Position numbers and translations under genes: made by a program
DNA from: Clostridia bacterium
GTDB taxonomy: Bacteria > Bacillota > Clostridia > Oscillospirales > Acutalibacteraceae
Assembly: GCA_900771085.1 (NCBI GenBank)
Contig: CAAGMR010000039.1
Span: forward strand, 1-6,797
Direction of reading: 5' to 3'
DNA: 6,797 nt
Part shown: positions 5,608 to 6,797 of the stretch, one piece after another
Layout: each line of letters starts with the position of its first letter
Position numbering within the stretch: the first letter of the stretch is position 1
Notes under the pieces: model-generated
Told to the model about the DNA's origin: nothing
Seen by the model: the letters and a program-made list of their open reading frames with translations, nothing else
The model's database searches: none

Positions 5608-5621
5608 ATAAATAAAAAAGA

Positions 5622-5655
5622 ACCCGCGAGCCGAGAGGCCTGCGGGTATTTTTTT
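5622..5655. terminator. Bidirectional intrinsic terminator, cbiO / EamA transporter
   Basis: ACCCGC (5622-5627) pairs with GCGGGT (5642-5647). Inside, a G-U pair and one A/C mismatch are followed by GCC/GGC pairs closed by a GAGA tetraloop (5633-5636). The top strand continues into ATTTTTTT (5648-5655). The bottom strand continues through TTCTTTTTTATT, serving the convergent transporter gene, whose TAA stop (5654-5656) overlaps the element. Confidence 0.88.
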
Positions 5656-6589
5656 ATTTTGCCTTCCTGTTAGCGGCGATACTCTGAATGAGTATGCCGG
5701 TGATTATCATTGCAAGTCCCAGTACGGAGTATAAAGTGATCTCCTCGCCCAGGAAGAAATGAGTCAGGAATAACGAGATGACCGGCGTAAGGTAGGCAAG
5801 ATTGGCTACCACAGCCGTATTGCCGCGCGACAGCGCCATGGCCCAGGTCAGGTATGGAAAGGCATTGCATACGATGCCGTATGCCGCCATACCTGCCAGA
5901 ATCGGCGCTGTCATGAGCGGTGTCTCCATGTGCCCCGTGGCGGCTGCCACGGCAACATAGACACCTGCTGCGACAAAGCCGGATGCGTGAGCTATGAATA
6001 CGGCGATGTCTGAATCGTATATTTTATCTTTATCCTTAGCCTGCTTCTCAGCAAACTTTCCAAGAGTGCTGTAAAACGCATAGCTGAAAGCGGCAAGGAC
6101 ACAGAAAATGATACCGATTATGCTTGTGTTCCTGAACGCTTCCATACTTCCGTTTGTCGTTACGACCATAACACCACCGAATGAAAACAGAACGGCGATG
6201 AATTTCGGAATGGTAAAACGCTCTTTGAGAATAATGCTGGACAGCACAATAATGAGTGCCGGCCAGAGATAGTTGATAACAAATGCCTGCTGTGCAGGAA
6301 GGCGTTTTGTACCGCTTAAAAGGAAGAGATTATAAAAGAGAACGCCCAGTGATCCGATGCCCGTCATGGCAAGAATCATGAGTTTTCCGCCATCATCCTT
6401 CCAGAGCTCTGCCATGTCCTTGAGTTTGCCTTTTTTCCAGAGAAAGACGAGCAGGAAAACGGTTGCAAACCCGAGGGACAGAAACAGTGTAAACATCGTA
6501 TCTACGCCACTTAATAGCCCTTTTGATATTGATGAAATTGTACCCCAGCACAGCACTGAAACCAGTGCATACAGGTATTCTTTCTTCAT
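5654..6589 (-). CDS. EamA/DMT superfamily transporter
   Basis: Encodes 311 residues, the normal size for a 10-helix drug/metabolite transporter of the cytoplasmic membrane made of two tandem EamA domains (about 5-144 and 157-305). Family patterns are visible in both halves: LYALVSVLCWGTISSISKGL at 6-25 and NYLWPALIIVLSSIILKERF at 106-125 in the first, and NLAYLTPVISLFLTHFFLGEEI at 263-284 in the second. The Pro-x-hydrophobic helix followed by a (K/G)E(R/E) end is typical of helices 4 and 9. Members export amino acids, purines or other small metabolites; the substrate cannot be deduced here, and no linked pathway gene points to one. The start at 6589 has an AAAGGAGA ribosome binding site (plus-strand 6601-6608), with AGGAG twelve bases from the ATG, slightly longer than usual. 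No convincing promoter was found in the 93 bases before it. It converges on the nickel/cobalt operon. Confidence 0.92.
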   Translation of the reverse strand: MKKEYLYALVSVLCWGTISSISKGLLSGVDTMFTLFLSLGFATVFLLVFLWKKGKLKDMAELWKDDGGKLMILAMTGIGSLGVLFYNLFLLSGTKRLPAQQAFVINYLWPALIIVLSSIILKERFTIPKFIAVLFSFGGVMVVTTNGSMEAFRNTSIIGIIFCVLAAFSYAFYSTLGKFAEKQAKDKDKIYDSDIAVFIAHASGFVAAGVYVAVAAATGHMETPLMTAPILAGMAAYGIVCNAFPYLTWAMALSRGNTAVVANLAYLTPVISLFLTHFFLGEEITLYSVLGLAMIITGILIQSIAANRKAK

Positions 6590-6642
6590 TGTAAAGTATT
6601 TCTCCTTTACTTAATTGTCTTTTGCTGATTTTCAGTTGCGAG

Positions 6643-6664
6643 AAACGGCGTAGGTACGCCGTTT
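6643..6664 (-). terminator. Candidate terminator of the upstream minus-strand gene
   Basis: AAACGGCGTA (6643-6652) and TACGCCGTTT (6655-6664) are perfect 10-base inverted arms separated by GG, giving an 8-9 bp hairpin. It begins 18 bases after the stop codon of the partial gene at the right edge. On the minus strand it ends in TTTCTC, a short U-tract, so it is a weak or moderate terminator. It also precedes the EamA gene on the same strand and could serve as a leader hairpin or operator instead. Confidence 0.45.
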
Positions 6665-6682
6665 AGCGACGATGATCATTGA

Positions 6683-6797
6683 TTAGAAACTGTAGTATTC
6701 CGGCTCCTGGCCAAGAACTGTGACAGATGCAGTTGCATCCTTGAAATAAAATACGATTGTATTGTCATCATCAGCTGAATACATGCTCTGAAGTTCA
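6683..6797 (-). CDS. C-terminal fragment of an unrecognised protein (5' end outside window)
   Basis: An open frame enters from the right edge on the minus strand and ends at TAA (plus-strand 6683-6685), giving 37 residues. It begins ELQSMYSADDDNTIVFYFKD and ends with VTVLGQEPEYYSF. The alternating hydrophobic pattern suggests two or three beta strands with an acidic turn (ADDD), typical of the end of a compact domain. Coding character is supported by codon choice like that of the other genes and by a hairpin 18 bases past the stop. There is no recognisable family motif, and the function is unknown. It runs in the same direction as the EamA transporter gene. Confidence 0.6.
   Translation of the reverse strand, partial: ELQSMYSADDDNTIVFYFKDATASVTVLGQEPEYYSF

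Overview
The window reads as a chromosomal stretch from a Gram-positive, moderately low-GC anaerobe, most likely a member of class Clostridia (Lachnospiraceae or a relative; this is inferred, not proven). Supporting signs are AGGAG-type ribosome binding sites, short intergenic regions, intrinsic terminators with U-tracts, an iron-sulfur-flavoprotein-type FMN reductase, a MATE exporter and a nickel/cobalt ECF transporter with a fused PDGLE domain. No tRNA, rRNA, CRISPR array, insertion sequence or phage gene was seen, and no stretch over 300 bases lacks a gene.

Layout: bases 1-137 are an unusually GC-rich, low-complexity, gene-free block. A small MOSC-domain protein follows (164-598, +) and converges on an ISF-like flavoprotein (716-1336, -). 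The two share a bidirectional terminator, and a second GC-rich block related to the first lies between them. The flavoprotein and a MATE-family exporter (1443-2801, +) are divergent, with promoters packed into about 45 bp.

The core of the window is a nickel/cobalt importer of the ECF type: a CbiM/NikM substrate-binding membrane protein with a C-terminal PDGLE extension (2886-3974), then CbiQ/EcfT (4056-4859) and the ATPase CbiO (4873-5607). Together these could form a complete metal-uptake pump without a separate CbiN. The control regions are the most interesting part. Upstream of cbiM there is a C-tract/G-tract palindrome resembling CsoR/RcnR-type operators. A long hairpin with a T5 tail follows, burying the cbiM ribosome binding site and ending at its start codon. 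Between cbiM and cbiQ there is a strong intrinsic terminator followed by a possible extended -10 promoter that would give an almost leaderless cbiQO message. A near-perfect 23-bp palindrome lies inside the 3' end of cbiO.

The operon ends in a bidirectional terminator shared with a convergent EamA/DMT-family transporter (5654-6589, -). The right edge holds the last 37 codons of another minus-strand gene of unknown function. All genes belong to known families; the unusual content is regulatory. No wholly new multi-gene system can be supported from this sequence.
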